64,000 bases of DNA from Metallibacterium scheffleri (GCF_002077135.1 NZ_LDOS01000001.1:914001-978000), one strand, 5' to 3'. Shown: positions 17,334 to 26,547, counted from the first letter of the stretch. The notes: generated from the letters alone by a model not told the origin. A program made the numbers and translations.

Positions 17334-18014
17334 GTGATCCGATTCGAACAGGTCAGCAAGCGCTACCCGGGGAACGCCAATGCGCTCGAAGCGCTGAGCT
17401 TTGCCCTGGCGCCAGCCGAGATGGCCTTTGTCACCGGCCATTCGGGCGCGGGCAAAAGCACCCTGCTCAAGCTGATCGGCCTGCTGGAACGCCCCAGCCA
17501 CGGCGCGGTCACCGTGGCCGGACGCAATCTGGCGCAAATGCGCCAGCGTGGCATCGCCCAGCACCGGCGCATGATCGGCATGGTGTTTCAGGATCACCAC
17601 CTGCTGCTCGATCGCAGCGTGCAAGCCAATGTCGAGTTGCCGCTAGTGGTAGCCGGCATACCCGCCGAGGAGCGCGCAAAGCGCGCGCGCGCGGCACTGG
17701 AGAAGGTGGGACTGGGCGGCATGGAACAGCGCCTGCCGGTGCGCTTGTCCACCGGCGAGCAGCAGCGCGTCGGCATCGCGCGCGCCATCGTCGCGCGTCC
17801 GGCGGTGTTGCTGGCGGACGAGCCCACCGGCAATCTTGATCCGCAACTGGCGGTGGAGATCATGGGCCTGTTCGCCGAGTTTCAGGCGATCGGCACCACG
17901 GTGCTGGTGGCCACGCATGATCTGGTCCTGATCAAGCGCATCCGCAAGCGCGTGCTGGTGCTCGATCACGGGCGCCTGGTCGATGATGTGCCCGCCACCG
18001 AGGTGGCCGCATGA
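17334..18014 (+). CDS. ftsE: Cell division ATP-binding protein FtsE
   Basis: The ATPase of the FtsEX complex that drives septal peptidoglycan hydrolase activation. From the GTG at 17334 it reads VIRFEQVSKRYPGNANALEA, the usual FtsE N terminus, giving 226 residues; an ATG at 17301 would add 11. Walker A GHSGAGKSTLLKL, ABC signature LSTGEQQRVGIARA, Walker B VLLADEPTGNLD and the H-loop ATHD are all intact. Most FtsE proteins have LSGGEQQR; here the second residue of the motif is Thr. Its stop overlaps the ftsX start by four bases. FtsY, often upstream, is absent. Confidence 0.95.
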   Translation: MIRFEQVSKRYPGNANALEALSFALAPAEMAFVTGHSGAGKSTLLKLIGLLERPSHGAVTVAGRNLAQMRQRGIAQHRRMIGMVFQDHHLLLDRSVQANVELPLVVAGIPAEERAKRARAALEKVGLGGMEQRLPVRLSTGEQQRVGIARAIVARPAVLLADEPTGNLDPQLAVEIMGLFAEFQAIGTTVLVATHDLVLIKRIRKRVLVLDHGRLVDDVPATEVAA

Positions 18015-18961
18015 ATTCACGCGAGCAGGCGGCGACGCGACGCGGCGCGCCGGCGCGCTGGTGGCGCGCGCACCGCTGGGCACTGGGGCAAAGCCTGCTG
18101 CGCCTGCGCGAGCGTCCGTTGGGCACCGCGCTGACCGTGGCGGTGATGGGGCTGGCGCTGGCCCTGCCGCTGAGTTTTTATCTGGTGCAGATCAATCTCG
18201 ATCGCCTGGGTCAGGCACTCGGCACGCAGCAGGCACTCAACGTGTTCCTCAAGCAGGATCAAACCCAGGCGCAGGCCGAGGCTTTGGCGCGTACGCTGCG
18301 CGCCGATCCCGCGGTGGCCGCGGTCACACTGAAATCCCCAGCCGCGGGTCTGTCCGAGCTGGCTGCGCTGCAGGGCTTTGGTCCGGCGCTGGCGGCGTTG
18401 CCGGACAATCCCTTGCCGTGGGTGCTAGTGCTGCGTCCGCGTGCTACCGCTGCGCCCGCCGCGGTGCGCGCGCTGGCGACACGCTTGCGTGGCAACAGCG
18501 CGGTGGCGCTGGTGCAGGATCAGGGCCCACTGCGTGCGCGCATGGACGCGCTGACCGGGTTCGGCCGGCGCGTGATGCAGGTGCTGGGTGCGCTACTGGC
18601 GCTGGCCGCGGTGCTGGTCGTCGGCGCCAGCGTGCGCAGCGACATCCAGAGCCGTGTCGATGAAATCCACGTGTTGCAACTGGTCGGCGCCAGCGCGGCG
18701 TTCGTACGCCGCCCCTATCTGTATGCAGGGTTCTGGCTGGGGCTGCTCAGCGGTGCCGTGGCAGTGATCGTGGTGCTGCTGCTGGAGCTGGCGCTGGCAG
18801 CGCCGGCGGCGCAGCTCGATGCCTCTTGGGGTGGGCGGCTGGGCTTCGCGGCGCTGCGTGCGACCCCGCTGGTTGTGCTGCTGGCCTGCGCGGCTATGCT
18901 GGGCTGGCTCGGCGCGCGGGTGGCTAGTGCGCGTCATCTCGCCGCCGGCGCGCCCAATTGA
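18011..18961 (+). CDS. ftsX: Cell division protein FtsX
   Basis: A 316-residue inner-membrane partner of FtsE. After a basic cytoplasmic N terminus there is a first membrane segment (GTALTVAVMGLALALPLSFY), a periplasmic domain of about 130 residues (NLDRLGQALGTQQALNVFLK onward), then three membrane helices (MQVLGALLALAAVLVVGASV, a YLYAGFWLGLLSGAVAVIVV segment, and LVVLLACAAMLGWLGARVA). The conserved cytoplasmic loop DEIHVLQLVGASAAFVRRPY is present. It couples ATP hydrolysis by FtsE to periplasmic amidase activators. Confidence 0.95.
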   Translation: MNSREQAATRRGAPARWWRAHRWALGQSLLRLRERPLGTALTVAVMGLALALPLSFYLVQINLDRLGQALGTQQALNVFLKQDQTQAQAEALARTLRADPAVAAVTLKSPAAGLSELAALQGFGPALAALPDNPLPWVLVLRPRATAAPAAVRALATRLRGNSAVALVQDQGPLRARMDALTGFGRRVMQVLGALLALAAVLVVGASVRSDIQSRVDEIHVLQLVGASAAFVRRPYLYAGFWLGLLSGAVAVIVVLLLELALAAPAAQLDASWGGRLGFAALRATPLVVLLACAAMLGWLGARVASARHLAAGAPN

Positions 18962-18972
18962 TCGAGAACCGC

Positions 18973-19815
18973 ATGCATACCGGCATTGCCCGCCACCTGC
19001 CGAGCGACACCCCGCGCGTCATGGTCGTCGATGGCTCGCGCGTGGTGCGGCGCATGATCGAACAACTGCTGCTCAAGGAATTGCCTGGCGTCAGCATGGT
19101 GTCCTGCGACAGTGGCGCCGAGGCGCTGCAGGCCGTACTTGGCGCGCCGGTGGATTTCGTGACCACGGCCTTGCGCCTGCCTGACATGGACGGCATGGAA
19201 CTGGCGCGCGCGCTGCGCCAGCAGGTGCAGCAGGCGTACATGCCGATCGTGGTGGTGTCCGGCGATGTCACCGAACGCCTGGAGGCGCGCGCGCTGGGCG
19301 AGGACGTCACCGATTATTTCGACAAGGCGCTGGGCTTTCCGGCCCTGGCCGCGTTCATCCGCGGCTATGTGCGCGCCGAGCAGAAGGCCAGCGGCGCGGT
19401 GCTCTACGTCGAGGACAGCCGCGTGGTGGCCCTGGCGACGCGGCGCATGATGGAAAAATGCGGCCTTACCGTGTTGCACTCGATCAGCGCCGAGGACGCG
19501 CTGGCACTGCTGGAAACCGCGCATGCGCAAGGTCGCATCGGCGCCGATGTCGTGCTGACCGACGTCAACCTCAAGGGTGCGCTGTCCGGCGCGGATCTGA
19601 TCGCGCGGGTGCGCGGCGAGTTCGGCTACGGCAAGGGCCGTTTGCCCATTCTGGTGATGACCGGCGATGACAATGCGCGCAACCAGGCCGCGCTGCTCAA
19701 AGCCGGCGCCAACGATCTGGTGCAAAAGCCCATCGAGGAGCGCCTGCTGATCACCAAGTTGTTGTTCCAGTTGCGTGTGTCGCAGCACTTGCGCCAGCGC
19801 ACCGGGGTGGCCTGA
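18973..19815 (+). CDS. Double-receiver response regulator without output domain
   Basis: From the ATG at 18973 ([20 protein letters not shown]) the protein has 280 residues and two CheY-like receiver domains. The first (about 14-135) is degenerate: the acidic pair reads VDGSR rather than VDDSR, and the phosphoacceptor position in [12 protein letters not shown] is Ala66, not Asp. The second (about 141-270) is complete: Glu147-Asp148, phosphoacceptor Asp197 in LTDVNLKG, Thr230 in VMTGDD and Lys252 in QKP. There is no DNA-binding, GGDEF or kinase domain, so it likely acts by protein contact. It starts 11 bases after ftsX and ends two bases before ung, apparently in the same transcript. Confidence 0.88.
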   Translation: MHTGIARHLPSDTPRVMVVDGSRVVRRMIEQLLLKELPGVSMVSCDSGAEALQAVLGAPVDFVTTALRLPDMDGMELARALRQQVQQAYMPIVVVSGDVTERLEARALGEDVTDYFDKALGFPALAAFIRGYVRAEQKASGAVLYVEDSRVVALATRRMMEKCGLTVLHSISAEDALALLETAHAQGRIGADVVLTDVNLKGALSGADLIARVRGEFGYGKGRLPILVMTGDDNARNQAALLKAGANDLVQKPIEERLLITKLLFQLRVSQHLRQRTGVA

Positions 19816-19817
19816 GC

Positions 19818-20516
19818 GTGCCTGAGCCGCGTCTCGAAGCGAGCTGGAAGGCGCAACTGGGCGATTATTTTCAGCGCCCGGAGATGCTGGCCCTGGCGGC
19901 CTTCCTGCGTGCCGAAAAGGCTGCCGGGAAAGTGATCTATCCGCCCGGCGCGGAGATTTTCAGCGCGCTGGATCACACGCCATTCGAGCGCGTGCGCGTG
20001 GTGATCCTTGGTCAAGATCCTTACCACGGCCCCGGCCAGGCGCATGGGCTGTGTTTTTCGGTGCGGCCTGGTGTGCCGATACCGCCATCGTTGGTCAACA
20101 TCTACGCCGAACTCAAGCGCGATGTGGGCTTCGTCCCGCCGGATCACGGGTGCCTGCTGCCCTGGGCTGCGCGCGGCGTGCTGCTGCTGAACGCGGTGCT
20201 GACGGTCGAGGCTGGACGCGCCGGATCGCATCAGGGCAGGGGCTGGGAGGGATTCACCGATCGCATTGTGGCGCTGCTCAATGAACGCCGCGAGGGCCTG
20301 GTGTTCATGCTCTGGGGCAGCTACGCACAGGCCAAGGGGGCGCTGGTGGATGCGCGCCGCCACAAAGTGCTCAAGGCGCCGCATCCCTCGCCGCTGTCGG
20401 CGCACCGCGGGTTCATTGGCTGCGCGCATTTTTCGCAGTGCCACGCCTATCAGCTCGGCCGCGGCGCTGCGCCGCTGGATTGGACGCTGCCGGCGTGCTC
20501 CGCCTTGAGCCCCTGA
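19818..20516 (+). CDS. ung: Uracil-DNA glycosylase (family 1)
   Basis: A 232-residue base-excision repair enzyme that removes uracil from DNA. The start is a GTG at 19818. Signature residues are all present: [20 protein letters not shown] (water-activating Asp and Tyr loop), [33 protein letters not shown] with the uracil-binding Asn, and the minor-groove loop [19 protein letters not shown] carrying the catalytic His. Length is standard. It is two bases after the receiver protein and upstream of the rpoH control region. Confidence 0.96.
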   Translation: MPEPRLEASWKAQLGDYFQRPEMLALAAFLRAEKAAGKVIYPPGAEIFSALDHTPFERVRVVILGQDPYHGPGQAHGLCFSVRPGVPIPPSLVNIYAELKRDVGFVPPDHGCLLPWAARGVLLLNAVLTVEAGRAGSHQGRGWEGFTDRIVALLNERREGLVFMLWGSYAQAKGALVDARRHKVLKAPHPSPLSAHRGFIGCAHFSQCHAYQLGRGAAPLDWTLPACSALSP

Positions 20517-20578
20517 ACGGCTCCTGTGGGCCGCGACCGCGTGCCGCAAGTGCCGTCACAGCGCCTTGGCTCGATTTG

Positions 20579-20596
20579 CTGTACTATTCAGTACAG
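20579..20596. promoter_or_regulatory. Perfect 18-bp dyad upstream of rpoH
   Basis: CTGTACT-ATTC-AGTACAG is a perfect inverted repeat (7-base arms, 4-base spacer) with an extra GTACA to its right. It contains TACTAT, a fair -10 hexamer, but no -35 at the right distance. It lies 52 bases before the CIRCE element. It looks like a repressor operator for rpoH. The arms resemble the E. coli LexA half-site CTGT but the spacing (10 rather than 8 between CTGT and ACAG) does not fit. Confidence 0.45.
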
Positions 20597-20647
20597 TACA
20601 TGTTTGAACAGATGGAAACCTCGTGCTGCGGGTAGCCGTCTACGTCC

Positions 20648-20674
20648 TTAGCACTCTCGATGAACGAGTGCTAA
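20648..20674 (+). promoter_or_regulatory. CIRCE element (HrcA operator) upstream of rpoH
   Basis: TTAGCACTC (20648-20656), nine bases, then GAGTGCTAA (20666-20674): an exact match to the CIRCE consensus recognised by the heat-shock repressor HrcA. It ends 27 bases before the rpoH start and so lies at the promoter or in the short leader. It predicts that sigma-32 synthesis is repressed by HrcA at normal temperature and released on heat shock. hrcA itself is not in the window. Confidence 0.93.
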
Positions 20675-20701
20675 AATTGCTTCCAAATGGAGGATCAGCG
20701 C

Positions 20702-21562
<861 letters not shown>

Positions 21563-21741
21563 AGTCACTGGATGACCAGCTTGCTGTCAATAAGAAGCGC
21601 TTCCCGCCGCGTGCGCGGGGATAGACGCGCCAAACGATCGGAGCACTGCTCGCTGGGAAATCCATCTTGTTGAATGCCCATTGATAGTGGTGTCTTGACC
21701 AGCGCAACAGCACGCCGTCGCCCGGGCACTGCCGCGTCGAT
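21563..21741. other. Convergent spacer rpoH / cpxA-like
   Basis: 179 bases between converging genes. It holds a CGTGCGCGGGGATAGACGCG piece related to the repeat family at 950-1240. No gene, strong hairpin with T-run or RNA is recognised. Confidence 0.35.
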
Positions 21742-23067
21742 TCAAGTCCGTGCCAACGGCAGTTCGATGAGCAGCTCCAGCCCGCCACCGACGCGGTTGC
21801 GCGCGCTGATGCTGCCGCCGGCGCGCAAGATGCTGCTGCGCGCGATGGCCAAGCCCAGCCCGCTGCCGGAGCCGGATTGCTGGCGCGTATCGGCGCTGCG
21901 ATAAAACGGCTCGAAGATATGCGCCAGGTCCGACTCGGGCACCCCGGGGCCGCGATCGCGAATGGCCAGCAGCGCCCGTGCAGGGCCGTGAACATGATCG
22001 CTTTGCGTCAATTGCACCTCGACGGTGCTGCCCTCGGGCGCGAAGCGCAGCGCATTGCGCAGCACGTTTTCCACCGCGCTGGCGATCAGGTCCAACTCGC
22101 CGTGGACGGGCAGCGGTGGCGGTGTGTTCAGGGAGATATCCAGCTTGCGCTGGCTGGCTTCAAAGCGCGCGTCGCCTACCCGTGCCGTCACGATCGCGCC
22201 GAAGTCGCCGGTTTCCGCCGCGCCGTGCGCACCGCTTTCCAGGCGCGACAGATCCAGTGCCTGGCCGATCAGCCGGTCCATGCGCCCCAATTCGCGCGCG
22301 ATGCGTGCCGCGCTGGCCTCGCGTTCATCGGCCTCGGTTTCACCACGGCCCAGTTCCAGCGCCACGCCCATGCGCGCCAGTGGCGAACGCAGCTCGTGGG
22401 CGACATCGCCGATCAGGCGGCGGTGGTCCAGGATCAGGCGTTCGATGCGCGCCGCCATCAGATCGAACTCGCGTCCCAGCGCCACCATTTCCTGGCTGCG
22501 GCCCATGCGCAGCGTGCCCACACGCGCGCCCAGATCGCCATCGGCGAATTGGCGCGCGCTGGCGCGGATCTGCTTGAGCGGTAGCGCAACGTACCGCGCC
22601 AGCAGCAGCGCCACCACGGTGCTCACCAGCAAACCCAGCAGCACGAAGCTGAGCCAGAACGCGCGAAATGGCGGCCTGGGTGGATGCGGCGGGCGCACCC
22701 AGCGCACGTCTACCAGAAAGCGTCGACCGTCGCTGGCGCTGGCGGTGCGCTGCGCGGCATAGCCCGGAATGGGTGACGGCAGTGCCAGCGCATGCGGCGT
22801 TGCCGTGGCGGCCAGCGGGCGAATCCGCACGCGGATCGGGCCACCACTTTGCGTGCGCAGCCAGCGCTGCACCTCGGGCATCGAGTGGCTGCCGATCATG
22901 CGCGCGGCGGACGCGGCGATATCCTCGGCCAGCGCGCGCTGGTGTGCGCTGGGCAGCATCTCGCGATCGCGCTCGACCACGCGCGAGGTGATCCAGACGC
23001 TGGCCACCATGACCATGACCAGGGCCAGCCAGAACAATCCGAACACGCGCCAGTAAAGACCGCCCAC
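21742..23067 (-). CDS. cpxA: Envelope-stress sensor histidine kinase (CpxA-like)
   Basis: A 441-residue inner-membrane kinase. An N-terminal helix (YWRVFGLFWLALVMVMVASV), a periplasmic domain of roughly 120 residues and a second helix (FWLSFVLLGLLVSTVVALLL) precede HAMP (ARYVALPLKQIRASARQFAD). The dimerisation domain carries the phospho-His in IGDVAHELRSPLARM, and the ATPase has the N box ENVLRNALRFA, G1 IRDRGPGVPE, F box FEPFYR and G2 SGSGLGLAIA. Architecture and the MERDRE-like first loop resemble CpxA. It is last in an operon after its regulator (1-base gap). Substrate signal is inferred as envelope or metal stress. Confidence 0.85.
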   Translation of the reverse strand: MGGLYWRVFGLFWLALVMVMVASVWITSRVVERDREMLPSAHQRALAEDIAASAARMIGSHSMPEVQRWLRTQSGGPIRVRIRPLAATATPHALALPSPIPGYAAQRTASASDGRRFLVDVRWVRPPHPPRPPFRAFWLSFVLLGLLVSTVVALLLARYVALPLKQIRASARQFADGDLGARVGTLRMGRSQEMVALGREFDLMAARIERLILDHRRLIGDVAHELRSPLARMGVALELGRGETEADEREASAARIARELGRMDRLIGQALDLSRLESGAHGAAETGDFGAIVTARVGDARFEASQRKLDISLNTPPPLPVHGELDLIASAVENVLRNALRFAPEGSTVEVQLTQSDHVHGPARALLAIRDRGPGVPESDLAHIFEPFYRSADTRQQSGSGSGLGLAIARSSILRAGGSISARNRVGGGLELLIELPLART

Positions 23068-23068
23068 G

Positions 23069-23770
23069 TCACTCGCTCACGCGTCGGAACAGATAGCCCG
23101 AGCCATGCAGCGTGGCGACGCGCGATTGCCCGTCCGCAGCGCTGCCCAGCTTGCGGCGCAGGCGCGAGATATGCACGTCGATGCTGCGATCGAACGGTGA
23201 CAGCGCGCGCCCCAGCGCAGCCTCGGCCAGCATCTCCTTGCTGACGCCGCGTCCGGCCTCGCGCATCAGTACCGCGAGGATGTTGAACTCGGACGTGGTC
23301 AGATTGAGCGCTTGACCATGCAGCAGCGCGGTGCGCGGTCCGACGCGCAACTCTACCGCGCCGATATGCATGTCGGCGAAGCGCGGACTGTCGCCCTCGT
23401 CGCGCCGCGCGCGGCGCAGCACGGCGCGAATGCGTGCCGCCAGCTCGTGCGGATTACAGGGCTTGGTGAGGTAATCGTCGGCACCGATTTCCAGGCCGAG
23501 GATGCGGTCCACATCATCGCCCAGCGCGGTCAGCATCAGCACCGGCAGGGTGGTGGCGGCACGCAGATCACGCAGTACGTCCAGTCCGGAGCGAACCGGC
23601 ATCATGATGTCCAGTACCAGCGCGTCATAGGGCTCGCTGAGCGCGCGCCGCAGCGCGGCTTCGCCGTCGAACACGGGTTCGACGCTGAAACCCTCGCGCA
23701 CCAGAAAACGCGTCAGCAGTTCTGACAGTTCGCGGTCGTCGTCAGCGAGCAGGATGCGGGCGGCGGCCAT
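23069..23770 (-). CDS. cpxR: OmpR/CpxR-family response regulator
   Basis: A 233-residue regulator with an intact receiver (LLADDDRELSELL, phospho-Asp in LVLDIMMPVRSGLDVLRDL, Thr/Ala in LMLTALGDD, Lys in DYLTKPCNPHELAAR) and a C-terminal winged helix (LNLTTSEFNILAVLMREAGR, DVHISRLRRKLG, VATLHGSGYLFR). The N-terminal DDDRELSELLTRFL and KPCNPHEL closely follow CpxR/RstA-type proteins. It is co-transcribed with the kinase gene and follows an exported metal-binding-like protein gene, and a CpxR-like GTAAC repeat lies upstream of the set. Confidence 0.88.
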   Translation of the reverse strand: MAAARILLADDDRELSELLTRFLVREGFSVEPVFDGEAALRRALSEPYDALVLDIMMPVRSGLDVLRDLRAATTLPVLMLTALGDDVDRILGLEIGADDYLTKPCNPHELAARIRAVLRRARRDEGDSPRFADMHIGAVELRVGPRTALLHGQALNLTTSEFNILAVLMREAGRGVSKEMLAEAALGRALSPFDRSIDVHISRLRRKLGSAADGQSRVATLHGSGYLFRRVSE

Positions 23771-23854
23771 GGCGGACTGGACTCAATCAGCGGAAGTCGT
23801 GGATGGTGCCGCGCGGCACGCTGCTGCGCCAGCCGCGTGTCGCGCGGATGTGGC

Positions 23855-24340
23855 TCAGGATGCCGGTGCCGCTGGCGGCTTGATCTGCTGCAGGTTCTCG
23901 TCGAGTGCTTTGCGCAGTGTGGCGATGGCCGCTCCGGTATCGGTCGGCATCATCTGCAGACGCGCCAGTTGCCCATAGGCGAAATTGCGCAGGCCGGGGT
24001 CCCGGGTGTGCGCCAGCACGTCGTGATACATGGCTTCGGCGTCGCCACGTCGTCCTTGCGCCAGATACAAATGCTGCAGCACGCGCATGTCGCGCATGGC
24101 CGCAAAGCGCGCCTGCATGCCGGGGCCGGGCCGATGCATCCAGCCCTGCATGCCGCGGCCGTGGCCGGGCTTGCCGTGGGCCCAGGCGCCATGGCCCCAT
24201 TGGCCTTGAGCGGCGGCCATGCCAGGACCTTGCATGCCCGGTGCTGGCGGCGCCGCGAGGGCATAACCGCCGGCGCTGACCAGGCCCAGTGCCAGCAGCG
24301 CGCTCAATGCGAGTGTGAGTTTCGATGTGCGCAGTTGCAT
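23855..24340 (-). CDS. Exported His/Met/Gly-rich protein, CpxP-position accessory
   Basis: 161 residues from the ATG at 24340 (MQLRTSKLTLALSALLALGL), with a signal peptide ending near ALAA-PPAP. Residues about 35-75 are unusually rich in His, Gly, Met and Trp (GQWGHGAWAHGKPGHGRGMQ), suggesting metal or surface binding. The C-terminal half is helical and TPR-like (LQHLYLAQGRRGDAEAMYHD and FAYGQLARLQMM). It is the first gene of the operon with the cpxR- and cpxA-like genes, where periplasmic inhibitors such as CpxP or metal sensors commonly sit. No cysteines are seen. I cannot place it in a named family. Confidence 0.72.
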   Translation of the reverse strand: MQLRTSKLTLALSALLALGLVSAGGYALAAPPAPGMQGPGMAAAQGQWGHGAWAHGKPGHGRGMQGWMHRPGPGMQARFAAMRDMRVLQHLYLAQGRRGDAEAMYHDVLAHTRDPGLRNFAYGQLARLQMMPTDTGAAIATLRKALDENLQQIKPPAAPAS

Positions 24341-24587
24341 GATGTGTCTCCAGTAGGAAGCGGGAAAAGATGCCGCCGACGGTGTGCGGCCGGAGGGGGG
24401 AGGACGCGACACAGGGGTGGCGTCGGCGGCAGGCATTCACTCTAGGCGCCATGGCCCGGTGCGCGCGGCGCGCGGCGTTGCGGGATGTAACGCTTGGTAA
24501 CCGCGGGCGGAAACGCCTTCCGTATCTCATGCTGCGCCGCGACATCGGTTGCGCTAGGGTGCGGGCTTTGCCTGCCGGAGCCCCGCC
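24341..24587. other. Divergent control region, cpx-like operon // serB-serA
   Basis: 247 bases between divergent genes, expected to hold both promoters. Apart from the GTAAC direct repeat listed separately, no gene or RNA is recognised. Confidence 0.4.
24487..24501 (+). promoter_or_regulatory. CpxR-box-like direct repeat
   Basis: GTAAC (24487-24491), five bases, GTAAC (24497-24501). The E. coli CpxR box is GTAAA, about five bases, GTAAA, so this fits with one change per half-site. It lies 147 bases upstream of the exported-protein/cpxR/cpxA-like operon and 86 bases before serB-serA. Autoregulation of the operon is the likely role. Confidence 0.6.
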
Positions 24588-26474
24588 ATGTCCTACACTT
24601 TTCTGCTCGACTTCGACAGTACCCTGATCAGTGCCGAGTCGCTGGAGGTGATGGCCGCGGAGTGTCTGGCCAACGATGCGGATGCTGTGGCCAAGCGCGC
24701 GCGCATCCGCGAGATCACCCTCGCGGCGATGGAGGGGCGCATGGATTTCGGCGCTGGACTGCGCGAGCGCCTGGGGCTGCTGGACCTGCGCCGCGAGCAA
24801 TTGCCGGCCATCGTGGCACGGTTGCGGCAGGCGCTCAGCGCCTCGTTCCTGGCCAATCGCGCATTTCTCGCGGCCAACGCCGGACGCATCCACGTGCTCA
24901 GCGGCGGCTTCGAGGAACTCATTGTGCCGGTGATCGAAGGCCTCGGTCTGCGCGCTGACCATGTGCACGCCAATTGTTTGCGATTCGATGCGCAAGGCCA
25001 GCTGCTGGGTTGCGTCGAAGGCAATCCGCTGGCGCACGCCGGCGGCAAGGTTGCGCTGGTGCGCGCGCTCGCTCTGCCTGCGCCCGTGGTGCTGGTCGGC
25101 GATGGCTGGAGCGATCTGGAAGTGGCCGAGGCCGGCCTCGCGCAGCGTTTCTACGCCTATACCGAGCACGTGCGCCGCGCACCGGTGCTGGCGCGCGCCG
25201 CACACGAGGCACCGAATTTCGACGAGGTACTGTTCGACCTTGGCCTGCGTGGCGCGCATTCCTATCCCAAGAACCGGCTCAAGGTGCTGTTGCTGGAAAA
25301 CATCCACGCCAGTGCGGTGGAGGCGTTCACCCGCGCCGGCTACAGCGTCGAGACCGTGGCTGGCGCGCTGGATGAGGCGGCGCTGTGTGCGCGCATCGGC
25401 GAGGTGGCCGTGCTCGGCCTGCGCTCGAAGACGCGGCTCACCGCCAAGGCCTTGGCACAGGCCAGGCGCCTGGTCGCGGTGGGCGCATTCTGCATCGGCA
25501 CCAACCAGATCGATCTGGATGCCGCGCGCGGGCGCGGCATCGCCGTGTTCAACGCGCCCTACAGCAACACGCGCTCGGTGGTGGAGCTGGCCATCGCCGA
25601 GATCATCCTGCTGCTGCGCGGCCTGCCGGAGAAGTTGCGGCAGATGGATCAGGGCGTGTGGGACAAATCCGTGGGCGCGGCGCGCGAAGTGCGCGGCAAG
25701 ACACTCGGCATCGTCGGCTACGGCAACATCGGCATGCAGCTATCGGTGTTGGCCGAAGCCTGCGGCATGCGCGTGCTCTACCACGACCTGGCCGAGCGTC
25801 TGGCGCTGGGCACTGCGCAGCGCATGCCCGGCCTGCACGCGCTGCTGGCCGAGTGCGATGCGGTCAGCGTGCACGTGGACGGGCGCGCATCCAACCGCAA
25901 CCTGTTCGGCGCCGCCGAGTTCGCCGCCATGCGCGCGGGCAGCGTGTTCCTCAACCTCGCGCGCGGGCACGTGGTCGACCTCGATGCGCTCAAGGCCGCG
26001 CTGGATTCGGGCCACTTGCGCGGCGCGGCGCTGGATGTGTTCCCCGAGGAACCCGTGCGCAACGGCGATGCCTTCGCCCATCCGCTGCGCGAGAACCCGC
26101 GCTTGCTGCTGACCCCGCACATCGGCGGCAGCACGCTGGAGGCGCAGGCCGACATCGGCCGCTATGTCGGCCAGCGCCTGATCGACTACATCGACAGCGG
26201 TAGTACCGAGGGCGTGGTCAACCTGCCGCCGCTGCGTCTGCCGCCACAGGAACAGGCGCACCGCTTCGTGCATCTGCACGCCAACCAGCCCGGCGTGCTG
26301 GCGCGCATCAACGAAGCGCTGAGCGCGCACGGCGCCAATATCCTCGGCCAGTATCTGAAGACCGATGCCGAGGTCGGCTATGTAATCACCGACGTCGACC
26401 GCGACTACTCACCGTCACTGCTGGATGCGATCCGCGCCGTGCCGCACACCCTGCGTTTCCGCGTGCTGTATTGA
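24588..26474 (+). CDS. serA: Phosphoserine phosphatase-phosphoglycerate dehydrogenase fusion (SerB-SerA)
   Basis: One 628-residue frame carries two serine-pathway enzymes. Residues 1-215 are a HAD phosphatase: Asp8/Asp10 in LDFDSTLIS, Ser105 in LSGGF, Lys154 in GGKVAL and Asp172/Asp176 in GDGWSDLE. Residues about 232-545 are 3-phosphoglycerate dehydrogenase: NAD site GIVGYGNIGMQ (374-384), Arg459 in NLARGH, Glu488 in PEEPV and His511 in PHIGGST. An ACT domain (about 558-628, HLHANQPGVLARINEAL) ends it and may bind serine. The protein would do the first and last steps from 3-phosphoglycerate to serine; the middle aminotransferase SerC is separate. There is no stop or frameshift between the halves, so the fusion looks genuine. 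Confidence 0.9.
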   Translation: MSYTFLLDFDSTLISAESLEVMAAECLANDADAVAKRARIREITLAAMEGRMDFGAGLRERLGLLDLRREQLPAIVARLRQALSASFLANRAFLAANAGRIHVLSGGFEELIVPVIEGLGLRADHVHANCLRFDAQGQLLGCVEGNPLAHAGGKVALVRALALPAPVVLVGDGWSDLEVAEAGLAQRFYAYTEHVRRAPVLARAAHEAPNFDEVLFDLGLRGAHSYPKNRLKVLLLENIHASAVEAFTRAGYSVETVAGALDEAALCARIGEVAVLGLRSKTRLTAKALAQARRLVAVGAFCIGTNQIDLDAARGRGIAVFNAPYSNTRSVVELAIAEIILLLRGLPEKLRQMDQGVWDKSVGAAREVRGKTLGIVGYGNIGMQLSVLAEACGMRVLYHDLAERLALGTAQRMPGLHALLAECDAVSVHVDGRASNRNLFGAAEFAAMRAGSVFLNLARGHVVDLDALKAALDSGHLRGAALDVFPEEPVRNGDAFAHPLRENPRLLLTPHIGGSTLEAQADIGRYVGQRLIDYIDSGSTEGVVNLPPLRLPPQEQAHRFVHLHANQPGVLARINEALSAHGANILGQYLKTDAEVGYVITDVDRDYSPSLLDAIRAVPHTLRFRVLY

Positions 26475-26547
26475 CGCACGTGCACAGCAGCAACGGCGTG
26501 CCTTGACGTCAGCATCCGGATTCCTTCGCGCAGGCCGCGCGGCATCA

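Noticed and set aside
15405-17624. 739-residue minus-strand open frame
   Set aside because: Lies opposite rhlB and ftsE and has only shadow-type composition.
20579-20596. LexA (SOS) box upstream of rpoH
   Set aside because: CTGT and ACAG are present but spaced by 10 rather than 8 bases, and the TTAG-N6-TACTA form used by xanthomonad LexA is not matched.
24341-24587. Riboswitch in front of serB-serA
   Set aside because: No conserved glycine- or SAM-type core is visible; the promoter-size spacer is better explained by divergent promoters and the GTAAC repeat.
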